DNA of 64,000 bases. Source: Phascolarctos cinereus (Eukaryota > Chordata > Mammalia > Diprotodontia > Phascolarctidae). Each line of letters opens with the position of its first letter. The first letter of the stretch is position 1. The DNA is taken from positions 876,501 through 940,500 of the forward strand of contig NW_018344060.1 of assembly GCF_002099425.1 (NCBI RefSeq), written 5' to 3'. Position numbers and translations under genes: made by a program. Shown here piece by piece: positions 53,215 through 64,000 of this stretch. The notes below the pieces were generated by a model, which was not told the DNA's origin, ran no database searches, and saw nothing but the letters and a program-made list of their open reading frames with translations.

Positions 53215-53560
53215 CATTAAAGAGAGAAAGGAATGTTCCATATATGTGAAAATTTAGCAGCATTTTTCTGTGGTAGCAGAAGACAAGAAACAGAATAGGT
53301 GTCATTGATTGGAGAATATTGTAAATATTTGACATAAAAATAATGAATGTGAAGAATTGGAGCATCAGGAGAATGTGTTTAAATTAATGCACAGTGAAGC
53401 AGCAGAACCAAGAACACCCTGCCTACTGTGACTCTCCCTAGGAGAGCAGGATTCTAACGCTGCGCTGCATTGAGTGCTGGGCCCTCTGCTGACCCGGCAG
53501 GCCCCGGGGAAGAGATGCAGAGAAGTGCATGTGGGCCCCCCCCCCGCGTTGTTTGGAATG
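53215..53560 (+). repeat. Degenerate L1 3' fragment
   Basis: GGTGTCATTGATTGGAGAAT and AGTGAAGCAGCAGAACCAAG recall the late ORF2 L1 order in sense. It is strongly diverged. Confidence 0.45.
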
Positions 53561-53799
53561 TCACATGTACTGGCTTAGGAGGTGAATGTGGCAGTTGGCT
53601 TTGCTTAACTGTTCGGTTTTTTTAAAATCTTTGTTCCAAGGGAAGGCTTGATGTGGTAGGGAGAGAGGAAGCAGCATGTGTGGAAATGAATGTGATGTAA
53701 AAACAAAAGATATAATTTTTTAAAGGAGTCATCTTATGTGCTTGTATGTGATTAAGCACTCCAGAATCCTCAAGGAAGAACAGTGATACTCTACCAGTT

Positions 53800-54190
53800 A
53801 CAGAATCATAAAATGTTCAGAGTAGGAGGACCTTAGAGATAACCTCATCCCCCTCCTCTCCTTTTGTACAGGTAATAAAATTGGGGCTCAAAGATGAAAA
53901 ATAATTTGGGCAAGGTCTTAGGGCCAGAAAGACAGAGACAGAGGGATTCTTAGGAGTCATTTACTCCAACACTCTCATTTTACACATGAGAAAACTGACT
54001 CCCAGAGAGTAAAGTGGTTTTCCTAAGGTCACTCAGGGATTAGTGGAGCCCCTGACAGCCTGTGGCCTCTCCCTGTAATGTTCGACTTCCCAGGATGCAC
54101 AGTGGGTCATTGGTAGAGCTGGAGATCTAATCCAGATATTCTGATTCCAGTCCAGTGATTTTGATCCTCCATGGCCACTGTCTGGAGAGT
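53800..54190 (-). repeat. Two CR1/MIR-like antisense pieces
   Basis: CAGAATCATAAAATGTTCAG and GGACCTTAGAGATAACCTCA begin the first piece. The second has TCATTTTACACATGAGAAAA and TTCCTAAGGTCACTCAGGGA. Confidence 0.6.
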
Positions 54191-54554
54191 TTATTTTCTA
54201 GTTACTGAAAATGAAAAAATTACAGAGTATGCAAGTACAGATAGTGACAATTCCTCTTGGCAATCATTAATCAGTGGGATAATGGATTTTATGTAAGTCC
54301 TGAAATGGAGTATATGCTAAGATTATCCACTTGCCCTCTGCCCTCAGCTATATAAATTTTTACTTTAATTTCATATGTTAATAAATATATTTCATTTGGT
54401 ATCTATTAATGTCTAGGTGAGTGGGGATCCTATATCCTAACTTCATTAACTAATTGTCGTTTCATTTGGTAGATCTTTGGGTCCCTAGGAAAGCAGAATC
54501 TCTGGGCACAAAAGATCATAGGGAAACCCAGAGTGAGCAGGAAGCAGAGGGACC

Positions 54555-54612
54555 ATTATAGAAGTAGAATCACAGTGTCAAGGGGCGTGAAAGGTCATTG
54601 AGTCCAATTGCT
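54555..54612 (-). repeat. CR1-type 3' end, antisense, directly upstream of exon 5
   Basis: AGAAGTAGAATCACAGTGTC and GTGAAAGGTCATTGAGTCCA match the antisense CR1 terminus. It ends about 40 bp before the exon 5 acceptor. Confidence 0.6.
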
Positions 54613-54651
54613 GCTTGAGCAGGTACTTACCTTGTATTCTTCTCCTTTTAG

Positions 54652-54743
54652 CCTAGAATCTCCAGATTCAAATGTATTTACATTCCCAAAGCAAAGGTCA
54701 TCTTCAGTAACCTTGACTGACTGTAGGAGTCCTCTGAGATCTG
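54652..54743 (+). CDS. PDE3B: PDE3B exon 5 (92 nt, phase 2 to 1)
   Basis: This exon is bounded by a long pyrimidine tract ending in TTTTAG and by the donor CTG|gtaaga. In the frame set by exon 4 it reads LESPDSNVFTFPKQRSSSV, then TLTDCRSPLRS and G of a split codon. PKQRSSSV-LT is a hallmark PDE3B string (human PKQRSSSVSLT), with an Arg-X-X-Ser motif suited to PKA or Akt-type kinases. Phase 2 in and phase 1 out connects exons 4 and 6 exactly. It is too short to show as an isolated long reading frame. A CR1-type repeat ends about 40 bp upstream of the splice acceptor. Confidence 0.93.
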
Positions 54744-56367
54744 GTAAGAAACTGATCTTTGTGATTTAAATATAGGGATCTTTAGAAAACATAACATTTT
54801 CGGGAATTGTTTCAGACCCTCTTTTCCTGTATTCAAATCACATTGCTTAAAAATCTATGTGACTCAGCAATTTATATTGCTTTTTATTTGGTCATGGGAA
54901 ATTTGTTGCTAAGTTGCATGATTATAGTTCCAGTAAGGTAGTATCCTGCATTTGGGAGAAGAATAAAGGTGAGAGGAATTCCCCAGAGAGGTAATAACCA
55001 TCCTCTTCTTGCCCCACTCCATGGAACAGTAATTATGGGGAGAAAGTTCTAGTAAAGTAGTTTGGGGGAGTGAAAAACCTTATTTTCTCCTGGTTGGTCC
55101 CTATACCTAAACTTGTCAGTTTAGAGTATTTTTCTCTGAATTGAAATATAAAGAAGCATTCTTTAAAAAAACAAAAACAAAACCTTTCCATTATCCAGGA
55201 TAATGAAAGAAGCCATACTGTAAATGATGGAAACATCAGACTTTTATATTTTACTTTGTAATGTATTGTTAGGATTATGAGCTTACTGATCTTATGGAAA
55301 TTCAGAAAGCTAAAGCTAAAGTAATGAGGCCATATTCAGAAGACTCAATTTAAGAGTAACTAGAAGGTTTTCCAGATTTCCCATTTTATCTCTCTTCTCA
55401 GAACTTTACTGTGTTACTTATTCCATACTGCAGGTTAATTATATAAACTTTAAGACATGCAAAACACTAGCCTAGGATGTTCTGCATTCCCATTCCCTCC
55501 CTGTGGCCATCTTTCAGGTTCATAATCATCCAGCAGATCAATGTGGCAGCTTCATTTTATTAATGGGCTTGAAGATTTGGTATCTTTTGTCACATTAGAA
55601 TGAACAGATAGCACTGCTGAGCTGGGGGGAAGTGGGGTGAATCTTTAGAGAGTCTCATAAGCTAGGAGCCCCAACCAGCTCTTCTCTTCCTGGCCCCACC
55701 CTGTTACTATAAAAGTTGAAAGTATCCAACTGTAATTCCAGAAATGTTGAAGTCAAGTGTCACATTCCTTTTGGGGCAGTTAATGGGACTTGGGACTTCC
55801 CTGGTGATAGCACTATTCATTGTCCTGCCCTGAATATACAGGGTGTCCCAAAGTCTTAGTGCAGATGTTGAGGCCACCCTGTAGTCATTGCTTCCGATAG
55901 TCCTTTTTCTTGATGGGAAAATGGTTTGGACTGTTAAAGAAAGAGGCTTCATGCTATGCTGAAGATTGTTGGGGAGGAAGAATAAAAAAATAATGCCATG
56001 AATAGTATCAGAGTAGGACTTGTCGTCTCTGCTCATGGGACCTTAAAAATAGGATTCAGCTTTGGTACTTGCTGTGTGAATAATTGATCTAGTGCTAGGA
56101 AAAATGTGAAATGCCCAGACCACAGTATGAAACAGATCAATGTGTGCCCCCTGGAACGTAGGTTTTAGGCCGCCTCCTCTTCTCTCCCTGTTCTGGGTAC
56201 CCAGTCAGCAATCATTGATAAACAGAAGAGTGGCATGTTCTGCTGGAGTTCCAAGGGAGCTCCAAGTAGAACGTTGGTGTCTAATGCCCACGTGCCAGGT
56301 GCAGTCTGTATCGTAGATACTTTAGCTTCTTTAAAGAAAAGAATTTCACAATTAATTTTTTTTTTAG
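54744..56367. other. Intron 5, no gene; MITE-like half at 55845-55875
   Basis: Apart from the short mariner-like motif no repeat was named. The sequence ends in the T-run acceptor of exon 6. Confidence 0.5.
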
Positions 56368-56578
56368 GTGCTTCACTCAACCTGAATCCTGTGAGTTCAC
56401 CTAGCCATGAATCAATGTTTACTGGTTCCCTAGTTAACCGGTCACCCGTAGGATTTTCTGACACTGCTGATTTTCTTACTAAGCCAAGTGTTACTTTACA
56501 CAAATCTCTGGGGAACGCACTTAGTACTCCAGATTTGCCTCAGCAGTTTAGAACTTCTGGTAGCCATATATGTAACAG
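56368..56578 (+). CDS. PDE3B: PDE3B exon 6 (phase 1 to 2)
   Basis: The exon begins after a T-run ending in TAG and stops at the strong donor AACAG|gtaagc. It encodes ASLNLNPVSSPSHESMFTGS, LVNRSPVGFSDTADFLTKPS and then SLGNALSTPDLPQQFRTSGS ending HICN plus AG of a split codon. The order GSL-NRSP, DTADFL-KPSV, SLGN and TPD--QQ-R matches PDE3B throughout. It is Ser/Thr/Pro-rich, a linker of low predicted structure with many potential phosphorylation sites. The open frame runs about 130 nt upstream of the acceptor, but that part has no PDE3 similarity and is intron. Confidence 0.96.
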
Positions 56579-58245
56579 GTAAGCCCCATAAACTTTTACT
56601 TATTTTATTATGAAGATACAGATGCCATTTTGGTCATTGTACCCATGTACATTTTTCTGTTTTCTCATAATAATTCCATAATAAATTAGATGTAATCCTG
56701 TGTGCAGGGTAACAGTTCTGTTTATGGATTGTTTTTATTCTATCATCTCATTCATATTACGTAGACTTTATCCATTTTCTAATGAAAGTACCTACCTCTG
56801 GGATGAAATAAAAGGACAGTTTTGAAATGTTTCCATTTAAAAGTTAGGATCAGTGAATAATAACATTATAGGACAGCAGGAAAGTTTTGAATGGGGAATG
56901 GAGGGATCTCTCAGGCAGAGTTCCTTCACTACCTCTCTGGTGGTTTAGATCAGAGCACCTTGATGCTCGCTAGGCCCTGGGACTGCCTTTGTGTTAGCCA
57001 GACCCCAGTGCTGGGGAAGCCCTTTCTTTTAACAGGCATCCAGTTTCTGCATGTCAGAGCAGGTCTGGTCTTCTAGTAAATCCTGGATGTTCAGAGTTAC
57101 TTCTTTTTCAGGAATAACCTGGGGGTGCCTGGCCCTTCCCCTGGCAGGTTGTAGTGCTCACTCCAGGGGTTCCTCTTGGCCCTTTGCAGTATTGTTTGGC
57201 TCCTCATATCTCTTCACTTGCTGAAACAAAGGAATGAACCACTGCCATTCCCCTCCCTCAGCTGGGCACCTTGAATGGAGGCTTCTAGTAAAATAACCTT
57301 TATTCCCACTTCTGCTTTTTTTCTTCCTCTCCCATCTCCGGTTCCTCCTTCAAGGGGGGAGTGTAAGAGGTGACTCATAGGAGACAACAGGGCACTACAG
57401 CTAATTTCTCAATCAGCTTTCTCCTGGGTTTTTTCCTGGTAGTGCAACTCCTTTGAGTGAGATAACTAGCACAAACAAATAACAATGTGAGTTGAAGTAT
57501 GCAGTTATTTTCAGCTACAAAATGCCTCATACACCTTAGTATTTGATCTTCACTACAGCCTAGCGAGGGAGGCAGACTGAGTAGTGTTATTCCTTTTTAA
57601 ATTCAGTTCCTAACGCGAACAGGACTCAGCAGATTTAAACACCACGTCCATGGGGGCACAGCTAGTGGTGGCCCTCTGGCCCAGGTTTGCTGCTTCTTTC
57701 TCCCACGTTGCTCTCTTTGAAAAGACTGAGCTCCTCATATGTCTTTTAAAAGCTGTAGGGATCTGCATTCCATGTGTCCTTTGGTTTAGGCTTGGCCTGT
57801 CGTGCCAACCATGACTTCTGTCAGACCCACAGCTGCTGCGGTTCCTTTGGCTGTTTGATATGTCAAAGGCTGAGGGCTGGATTTCCCTCGTAAATCTGCA
57901 GAAGCAAGTTACCAGCTGGAGAATGGGAGAAAAGGTCTCTGGGGAAAGCCCTGTAGCTGTTCAAGGGGCCTGCAAAACCGACAACTGGCCCTTGGGTTTG
58001 GTCCAAACCCGGGGACCGCTTGTCCAGTGTGGCCTTCTCCCTGACCTGTAATTGCCTGTAATTAGCATGTGATCGCTCCAGTTGTGGATGGGTGGTGAAT
58101 AATCTTATTGAAAAGTACCCATCCTGCCTCACGTGGGCCAAGTCCCTCATTCACTGCTACGATGGTAGAAGTTTCCTGATACCCCGTTTTAATTCTAGCA
58201 GTGTAGTGCATGAAAAGCTCTGAGATTGGTTGAGTTGGGAGCTAA
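56579..58245. other. Intron 6, mostly unique; MIR trace at 57510-57600
   Basis: ATGCCTCATACACCTTAGTA and TTTGATCTTCACTACAGCC are a weak antisense MIR trace. No gene was seen. Confidence 0.5.
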
Positions 58246-58339
58246 CTCTGCATCGAGGCAGGTAGTTGACTCTCTCCGAGCCTCAGTTTCCTTCTGTGGA
58301 TAAAATACTGACACTGCCACCTTCCCAGGAGGAAGTTTG

Positions 58340-58605
58340 AGGCAGCTAGGTGGTGCAGTAGATAGAGCACTGGGCCCTTGAGTCAAGAAGACCTGAGTTC
58401 AAATGCAGCCTAAGAGAGTTACTAGCTGTGGGACCCTGAGCAAGTCAGTTATCCTCTATCTGCCTCAGTTTCCTCAACTATAAAGTGAGGATAATAATGG
58501 CATTTACCCTCCCAGGGTTGTTGTGAGGATCAAATGAGATAAAGTTTGTAAAGGCACTTAACACAGTGTCTGGTACTTTGTAGACACTATATAAATTCTT
58601 GTTCT
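58340..58605 (+). repeat. MIR-type CORE-SINE, full length
   Basis: GAGGCAGCTAGGTGGTGCAG, TTACTAGCTGTGGGACCCTG, CAGGGTTGTTGTGAGGATCA and the tail ACACAGTGTCTGGTACTTTG form a complete MIR-like copy about 215 bp before exon 7. Confidence 0.85.
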
Positions 58606-58819
58606 CCTCCTTTCCCCCCTTTCCCCCAAATGAAATACCAAATGCAAAAACACTTCCTGTTCCCAGGAGTGGGAAGCATGTTATAATGGTCTCTACAAGA
58701 AAAGGTTGTGGCTGTAGGTGAATTTTTCACTGGGTTTAGGTGGGAAAGTAAAAATATTTAGATAAAAAAAATAAGAGAAATAGCCTCATGATGTACCTTT
58801 ATCTAATTTATTTCTTAAG

Positions 58820-58896
58820 TTGTGGACGTGAGGTACTGAAGCATGTTTCAATACATGAATCTGAATATGATACAGATGACCAGGGTGGAAAACCAG
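58820..58896 (+). CDS. PDE3B: PDE3B exon 7 (77 nt, phase 2 to 1)
   Basis: Acceptor TTTCTTAAG and donor CCAG|gtgaga bound 77 nt. Joined to exon 6 it reads S-CGREVLKHVSIHESEYDTDD, then QGGKP and G of a split codon. Human PDE3B has SCGHQMLKYVSTSESDGTD at this point, so the Cys-Gly, Leu-Lys and Ser-Glu-Ser pattern is retained. The segment turns increasingly acidic and leads into the Glu-rich exon 8. The exon is short, and its identification rests on phase agreement with both neighbours plus this similarity. Confidence 0.92.
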
Positions 58897-60606
58897 GTGA
58901 GATTTCAAAAGATATGTACGCTTAATAGTGATTAATTGTATTTTTTTTCAGTTGGTCTAAAATTAAATGAAGAAATGATTTGTTAGTATGTCTTGCAAGG
59001 GCATGAATATCATGCTAGAATTTTAAAATTCTTGCTGCTGAGCAATCAGCAAGTGGAAAGCCCTCTGTAGCATTGTAGAGAACAAGGCCCTGTCATTGTT
59101 AGTCAGTGTGTAATCAAATGAGGACCTTAGATGTGTGAGAGGAAACTGCATACAGGCCTAGTAAGTCAGACCTAGTAGAGGGAGAACCCTTGACTGGAGC
59201 AGACCCATGGATCATCATTCTGTAATAAATCCCTTCCATTGCTGATTCTCAGTGAGATAAGGAGAAGGCCTGGAGTGAGAGCTTGAGGAGTCTGGAGAAC
59301 TGGACTCTCTAAGCCAACTTCTGTCAACTCCAGGCAAATAATTTAACTTCTTTGTATTTTAGCTTTAGCCTTCTGCAACACAGAATTATGTTTTATTTGC
59401 TTTGCAGGATTTTTAGAATGGAAATATCATAGAGAATGTGAATTATAGATTGTAAAAAATCTGGGCAAAGACAAGATAACATTATTACTATTAATAATAG
59501 CAATAATAAATATTTGAATTAATTTTATTTACATTGAATTTGGGGCCTTTATGTGTGTTTTTAGTATATGTAAGTGCGAATTTTTTGAATATTTTTGCTT
59601 TTTGGTGTAGAGAAAATTTTTTAAAAATTCTAATTATTTTATAGCCATGAAATAGTATTTCAAAAGAAATTTTATTTATAATGATTATCACAGTGTAAAA
59701 TGATTAGAAAAATGAGCATTCATGCTTCTATAATAATGGCGATGGGAGTTTAAGGAAATAATTTTTATAGAGTACTTGTTAGAGGAACTAGGACAGATGT
59801 GATTGTCCTAGCCAGAATTGTATTTCCAGTATGGTTTGCCTCTTGCCCAGTGGGAATGTGGGCTGCTTTCCCTTGCCCTCAGTTGGTATGTGCTAAGGAA
59901 TTGTGCATAAAACTGGTCACAATGAAGAAGGCTGTTTTATGAGAAGAAAATCATAGATGGCATTCCAAATCTAAATAATTTTTATACTAAATAATTGAAA
60001 ATTGACTGATTCCGCCCTCATAGTCTGATGACTTTATTTTTACATGTTAAAAATTATGTTCTCCAACGTGAAGATGGTGATTCGCTTAATGGAATTGTCA
60101 TTATCAGTTATTGAGACCACTCAGTGGATCAGAGTCCAGCTTTTCTTTCTCATAGGAGATAGACCAGAAATTTCAAGTCAGCCAGTTTTGTAGAAGAAAG
60201 TACATTTTAATTCAGTGGATTGGCTGTTGTTGTGTTGACTTGAATCTTTTTTTTTTAAATAAATGAAATTTAAATAACATTGTGCTTGGAACTGTGCTTA
60301 GAAAATTAATGTCACCATTTCTAACTGACTAAATGTTTTTCATTCTTCCCAAACTAGGCATTTTTTTCATTCTCATATGTACAAATTAAGCTATTTGTGG
60401 GAAAGATTCCTTTGAGACCTGAGGCTCTCTTGGGAAGCGATTGTGAATGCGCTCTGGTAACAGTCCATGACTTAACGTAGTCTAACTAACAGTTATAACC
60501 AAATTGAGACATAACAGAAAAACGGCAGTCTTTTTCTTACCAAATTGTCTGCAAAGGTTAAAGTAAATATATGTATTACTTCTGATTTTATCTGTTTCTT
60601 TGAAAG
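58897..60606. other. Intron 7, mostly unique; MIR trace near 59265-59385
   Basis: GGAGAACTGGACTCTCTAAG, AATAATTTAACTTCTTTGTA suggest a decayed MIR. No other feature was seen. Confidence 0.45.
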
Positions 60607-60935
60607 TTGAAGAGGGAAACATCAATATTAAACAAGGGCCAATCAGAGAGTCTGGGGACGAGTCAGAACAGGAGCCAGACAAGAGACTGGACAGAGAACT
60701 GAAGGAGGAGGAAGAGGAGGGAGGAAGAGCAGAAGAAGAGGACCTCGAAGAGGCCCAGTGTGAGCCCTCTGATAAACCAGGAGGGGACTTAACTAATGGC
60801 CTAGTTAGGTACCACTCCCAGAAGGCCTTGGAGGAGGAAGATGAAGAGAAAGAAAAGGAAGAGGTTCATCAAGAAGAGATGCCATTAGGGGCACAGCAGA
60901 ATAAAAACTCAGAGTGTCATTATGAAAATGCTGAG
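60607..60935 (+). CDS. PDE3B: PDE3B exon 8, acidic Glu-rich linker (phase 1 to 0)
   Basis: The acceptor is TTTGAAAG and the donor GAG|gtaaca. The exon encodes about 109 residues starting VEEGNINIKQGPIRESGDES and ending HYENAE. Two Glu/Asp blocks dominate: one around LKEEEEEGGRAEEEDLEE and one around ALEEEDEEKEKEEVHQEE. In human PDE3B the matching piece (EEENIFSKES to TNIEQE), as I recall it, is only about half as long, so this copy looks expanded. The DNA is a run of GAG/GAA codons, prone to in-frame slippage. The segment lies immediately N-terminal to the catalytic domain. No catalytic residues are present. Phase 0 at the end joins exon 9 exactly. Confidence 0.93.
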
Positions 60936-62480
<1,545 letters not shown>

Positions 62481-62486
62481 ACCAAC

Positions 62487-62502
62487 TCCCCCCCCCCCCC
62501 CG
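62487..62502. repeat. Poly-C run
   Basis: About 15 consecutive C bases, likely length-variable. Confidence 0.9.
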
Positions 62503-62539
62503 TCTATATTTGTGCCTTTGGCTTTTTTTGTTTTACCCT

Positions 62540-62640
62540 AAATGTTGGGTTTGACTTCAGATGGGGAAATAGAGGGCCAGCAAGAGGAGGGAAGTTGCTC
62601 AGGCTCACACAGCTAGAACATAATAGATCCTTCATTGAGT
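62540..62640 (-). repeat. MIR-like fragment, antisense
   Basis: GATGGGGAAATAGAGGGCCA and GCTCAGGCTCACACAGCTAG are the antisense CORE part of a MIR-like SINE. Confidence 0.6.
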
Positions 62641-63004
62641 TTTAGACTCTTTTTTTTACTACATCTGGCTGCGTCCTGTAAAGGGACAAGCCCCAAGGGA
62701 GAGAGAGGTGGGAGAAGAAACAGAGAGAGATGGAGAGAGCGGGAGGGAATGAGCATTGAGGCTCCTGAGCTGTTTTGCTACAACAGTCTCCTTTGATGGT
62801 TGCTTTTACTCCAGTGTGCTGAGAACGTTAAAAACTTTTTTTTTTCAACTCTGTTCTGGGAGTGAGCACATGACCCTGTCTTCCCCCTGGCCTTTCCTTT
62901 GCTTTTGAGTGGCGTTATAGTGTACAAGTGTATCCTGATTAACATCTGTAATTGGCTTCTTGAAAATGTAATGGAAAATATAACACTGCAGGAAGATTCA
63001 CTTC

Positions 63005-63295
63005 ATGGGGTCTAGGGAGGATGAGCAGTAGCTGCAGTATTTGGTTGCAATGCATTGATGACATGGTGGCAAATTTTGGCTTAATGTCAGGAAAAAAACT
63101 TCCTAACAAACAGTCTACTGTAAGTAGACTGGCCTGTGGCTGGGAGTAGTGGGCTCCCTTCTCTTGGAAGTTCTTCAGCCAGAGTGGCCACTTGTCTGGT
63201 ATGTTGTAGTGAGGATCCCTTTTTGGGTGGTAGTTGGAATTGATGGCCACTGGAATGCCTTCCAACTCCAAAATTCTGTAATTTTGTGATTCAGT
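63005..63295 (+). repeat. CR1/L3 3' end, sense
   Basis: GCTTAATGTCAGGAAAAAAA, CTGGTATGTTGTAGTGAGGA and CCTTCCAACTCCAAAATTCT give the sense CR1/L3 terminus, inserted in or next to antisense CR1 text. Confidence 0.75.
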
Positions 63296-63445
63296 GACTC
63301 ATTGTTGTTAAATTTTACCTTATTAGCTTCAGCCCAGAATTTTAGCCTCCTGCAGACATTCTGAATCTTTATTCTGTCTGTCCTGTATTAGCCATCCCTT
63401 CCATCTTTGTGTCTTCTGAAAATTTTGTAAGCATGCCTGGTGTGG

Positions 63446-64000
63446 ATTCTTCTGTGTCATTCTTTCGTTCAGTCATTGTTAATTTCCTGTTGTACTTATG
63501 TCGAGTGGCAGAGGAGAAAAGAGGAAGTTAGGATCTGCTAAAGCTTCACTCTCTACAGGAAGTTGAGACACAAAGATCTGTGTGCACCAGCCATAAGTCA
63601 TCAATAAACATGTTGGATTGGTTAGGTCAAAGGACATAACAATGTGATGCTTCATCAAAAGACAACGTAGAAGTCTTTTAAGTGTTAAAACATTTTTGCT
63701 AACTTGTAAAAATATTTTTCTAAGATTGTAGAGTATAGCTCTAATTCAGAAAAGGCAACAATAGTCTCATGTGTAAATAATAGGATGCAAATGCAAAGGA
63801 TGTCTGACATAATTGACTCAATGCTCATTGATGAGCTGTGCTAATGCCTGGGAATTTAAAGTTGTAACAAATGAGATAAGCATCTGAATTTGTTTAAATT
63901 AGCTATTTCCATATATACATGTATAATTTGGAAGATTTAAATTTTATGTAAAGTGAGTCTGATATTAATACTGTTTCAATTCATTTCAGCCATTAGGAGT
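63446..64000. other. Intron 9, no recognised feature up to window end
   Basis: No exon with PDE3B similarity was found. A T-rich tract ending in CAG at 63989 is discussed among the rejected items. Confidence 0.5.

Noticed and set aside
56235-56367. In-frame extension of exon 6 upstream to an ATG
   Set aside because: A good acceptor with a T-run lies at 56367, and the upstream residues have no PDE3 similarity.
63972-64000. Pyrimidine tract and CAG at 63989 as the start of PDE3B exon 10
   Set aside because: The 11 bases after it (CCATTAGGAGT) do not match the expected V-YTLFQ codons. Too little sequence remains to decide.

Overview
The window is mammalian intronic and exonic DNA, almost certainly from a marsupial. 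Tandem nested LINE-1-type elements with marsupial-style 5' ends and 3' tails, CORE-SINEs with an RTE/Bov-B-like tail (Mar1 type), and A-tailed tRNA-derived SINEs dominate the non-coding part. Older L2, CR1/L3 and MIR copies are also frequent. Base composition is AT-rich with no bacterial-type gene organisation.

The only gene I can support is PDE3B (phosphodiesterase 3B) on the + strand. Eight consecutive coding exons lie in the last 30 kb: 34454-34504, 40208-40453, 47112-47266, 54652-54743, 56368-56578, 58820-58896, 60607-60935 and 61527-61664. They total 1299 nt (433 codons), every junction has AG/GT borders, and the codon phases match at every join. They encode the segment from the [11 protein letters not shown] motif, through the Ser-rich regulatory linker and a strongly acidic stretch, to the first residues of the catalytic domain (NWNFPIF...GRILSQ). 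The large first exon (membrane anchor) must lie upstream of base 1. The HD-type catalytic exons lie downstream of base 64000. Positions 1-34453 are therefore intron.

Region by region: 1-8.8 kb is sparse intron with old MIR/L2/CR1 pieces, a 5'-truncated half-L1 tail, and a pair of RFX-like X-box motifs near 7.3 kb. 8.8-16.1 kb is one L1 with an ORF2 deletion, split by a second ORF1-only (HAL1-like) element flanked by a 16-bp target-site duplication. 17.2-24.65 kb is an older L1 split by an L2 piece and by a further HAL1-like copy in reverse. 24.7-34 kb holds MIR, CR1 and L2 fossils and a roughly 92-bp inverted repeat. 35.6-37.9 kb is a long antisense L2 with reverse-transcriptase remnants and a 280-bp alternating TATATG/CATATA tract. 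41-53 kb is L2, L1, MIR and SINE copies around exon 4. 53-64 kb is exon-dense with CR1 and MIR pieces.

No tRNA, rRNA, CRISPR, promoter or intact retrovirus was recognised. I did not find an undescribed biochemical system. The best leads are the acidic expansion in exon 8, the nested HAL1 insertion carrying extra 3' sequence, microsatellites growing at the same site in two HAL1 copies, the tandem X-boxes and the inverted repeat. Repeat family names rest on recognition of characteristic sequence, not on a database search.
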